Source: Actinomycetota bacterium (GTDB lineage: Bacteria; Actinomycetota; Actinomycetes; Actinomycetales; Angustibacteraceae). From it: a stretch of 5,875 nucleotides of DNA. The DNA lies in contig JACMOY010000019.1 in NCBI GenBank assembly GCA_014377795.1, positions 1-5,875 on the forward strand, given 5' to 3'. A program made the position numbers and the translations under genes. The notes beneath the pieces are model-generated. The model searched no databases. It was not told the DNA's origin and saw only the letters and a program-made list of their open reading frames with translations. Shown piece after piece: positions 5,133-5,875 of this stretch (the first letter of the stretch is position 1; each line of letters begins with the position of its first letter).

Positions 5133-5875
5133 ATGCGCTGGCCCCGATCGTCCGCACGCCGCAGGGCGGTGGTGTCGGCGTCCCTGGCGGCGCTGTTCGC
5201 GGTGGTGTCGGCGACCGTGCTGCCGGCGGCGATCAGCCCGGCCGGGGCGGCCGCGTCGCCGGGCTCGGTGCCGACCTTCGGATCGCAGATCGAGGACTAC
5301 GCGACCTACCAGGGCCAGACCACCTGCTCGCCGTCGCCCAAGAGGGGGGCCGTGCTGCTGCAGCGGTGGCTGATGAGCCGGTACGCCGGCACCGGGACGT
5401 CCGGCATCGTGCGTAGCTGCAGCGTCGGCGGGCGCAGTGAGCACAAGGAGGGTCGCGCGTTCGACTGGCGGGTCAGCGTCGACGACTCCAACGAGCGGGC
5501 CGCGGCCGAGTCGTTCGTCGACCTGCTGCGCGCCACCGACGGCAACGGCAACCGCAACGCCGTCGCCCGCCGGATGGGCCTGATGTACGTCATCTGGGAC
5601 GACCAGATCTACTCAGCGACCAGTCAGTTCGTGCCCCGCCCCTACGTCTCCTCGGGCTGTCGCACCGACGCCCTCGCCGCGTGCGGCGACACGCTGCGCC
5701 ACCGCGACCACGTCCACGTGTCGATGAGCTGGGCCGGCGCCCTGGCCCACACCTCGTTCTGGGACGGGTCGGTGAGCGGCCAGGTGGTGCCGCCCCCGGC
5801 GTCCAAGCCCACGCCGGAACCCCAGCCCGCACCAAAGCCCGCACCCAAGCCCGCACCCCAGCCCGCACCCAAGCC
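5133..5875 (+). CDS. Secreted metallopeptidase-like protein (Hedgehog/DD-peptidase fold), 3' end outside window
   Basis: The first 247 codons are present with no stop. Residues 1-41 form a signal peptide: an Arg-rich start, a hydrophobic core at about 12-33, and an AGAAA-S cleavage region. The mature domain carries SEHKEGRAFD (102-111), a perfect fit to the SxHxxGxAxD zinc motif of the M15/Hedgehog-type peptidases, and HRDHVH (190-195) where these enzymes supply the last zinc ligand. His104, Asp111 and His195 are the likely zinc ligands; Asp192 stands where VanX/VanY have the catalytic Glu (ExxH). Four Cys in the mature part (65, 96, 176, 184) could form two disulfides. The domain resembles a widespread actinobacterial extracellular family (I recall it as ARB_07466-like), probably acting on the cell wall; that role is inference. 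After residue 220 a Pro/Lys-rich linker begins and leads out of the window, probably to a further domain or wall anchor. Confidence 0.85.
   Translation, partial: MRWPRSSARRRAVVSASLAALFAVVSATVLPAAISPAGAAASPGSVPTFGSQIEDYATYQGQTTCSPSPKRGAVLLQRWLMSRYAGTGTSGIVRSCSVGGRSEHKEGRAFDWRVSVDDSNERAAAESFVDLLRATDGNGNRNAVARRMGLMYVIWDDQIYSATSQFVPRPYVSSGCRTDALAACGDTLRHRDHVHVSMSWAGALAHTSFWDGSVSGQVVPPPASKPTPEPQPAPKPAPKPAPQPAPK
5826..5875 (+). repeat. Tandem 12-bp repeat encoding PAPK/PAPQ
   Basis: Four full copies of the 12-bp unit CCCGCACCCAAG, with single-base changes in copies 1 and 3, run in frame from 5826 to 5873 and continue past the end of the window. They encode PAPK, PAPK, PAPQ, PAPK, an extended linker of the kind used to cross or bind the cell wall. 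Copy number could vary between strains. Confidence 0.9.

Noticed and set aside
4722..5444. Minus-strand 240-codon frame across the divergent region.
   Set aside because: It is antisense to the signal peptide and start of the secreted protein, has a repetitive Arg/Pro/Ala translation, and competes with a better frame at 4801-5019.
5590..5872. Minus-strand frames rich in Gly, Ala, Arg and Trp at the window end.
   Set aside because: They are the reverse reading of the PAPK repeat and the peptidase domain.

Overview
The window is very GC-rich DNA (about 70% G+C, GTG starts common, coding third positions almost all G or C). That composition and the protein families point to a high-GC actinobacterium, perhaps of the Nocardioides/Aeromicrobium type. 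The genus is inferred from style and was not tested.

Layout. (1) Positions 1-1834 (+) hold the tail of an operon of three genes whose ends overlap by four bases: a MalG-type sugar ABC transporter permease, a 116-residue acidic protein of unknown function, and a short cytoplasmic polysaccharide-deacetylase-fold (CE4/NodB) protein whose first catalytic Asp is replaced by Tyr. (2) Positions 1813-3330 (-) encode a 505-residue YcaO-domain protein, convergent with the deacetylase and overlapping its end by 22 bp. (3) Positions 3331-3664 form a gap without a firm gene. It holds foldable sequence, a possible 43-codon ORF just upstream of ycaO on the same strand, and a strong GC hairpin behind the next gene. 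(4) Positions 3665-5019 (-) hold a zinc-dependent, probably NADP(H)-linked alcohol/aldehyde reductase of the YahK/AdhC type. It is preceded by a 72-residue CxxC protein and a 23-codon ORF that overlaps that protein's stop. (5) From 5133 (+), divergent from the previous unit, a secreted metallopeptidase-like protein with a SxHxxGxAxD motif runs off the window inside a (PAPK)n proline-rich repeat.

How the genes may work together. The permease should act with another permease, a solute-binding protein and an ATPase encoded outside the window. The small protein and the deacetylase-like protein are translationally coupled to it and probably share its substrate context. The YcaO protein has no visible cyclodehydratase partner, dehydrogenase, TfuA or obvious precursor peptide beside it, so its substrate is open. 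The sugar-transporter/CE4/YcaO grouping is the most unusual part of the window. The reductase and the peptidase look like ordinary chromosomal genes.
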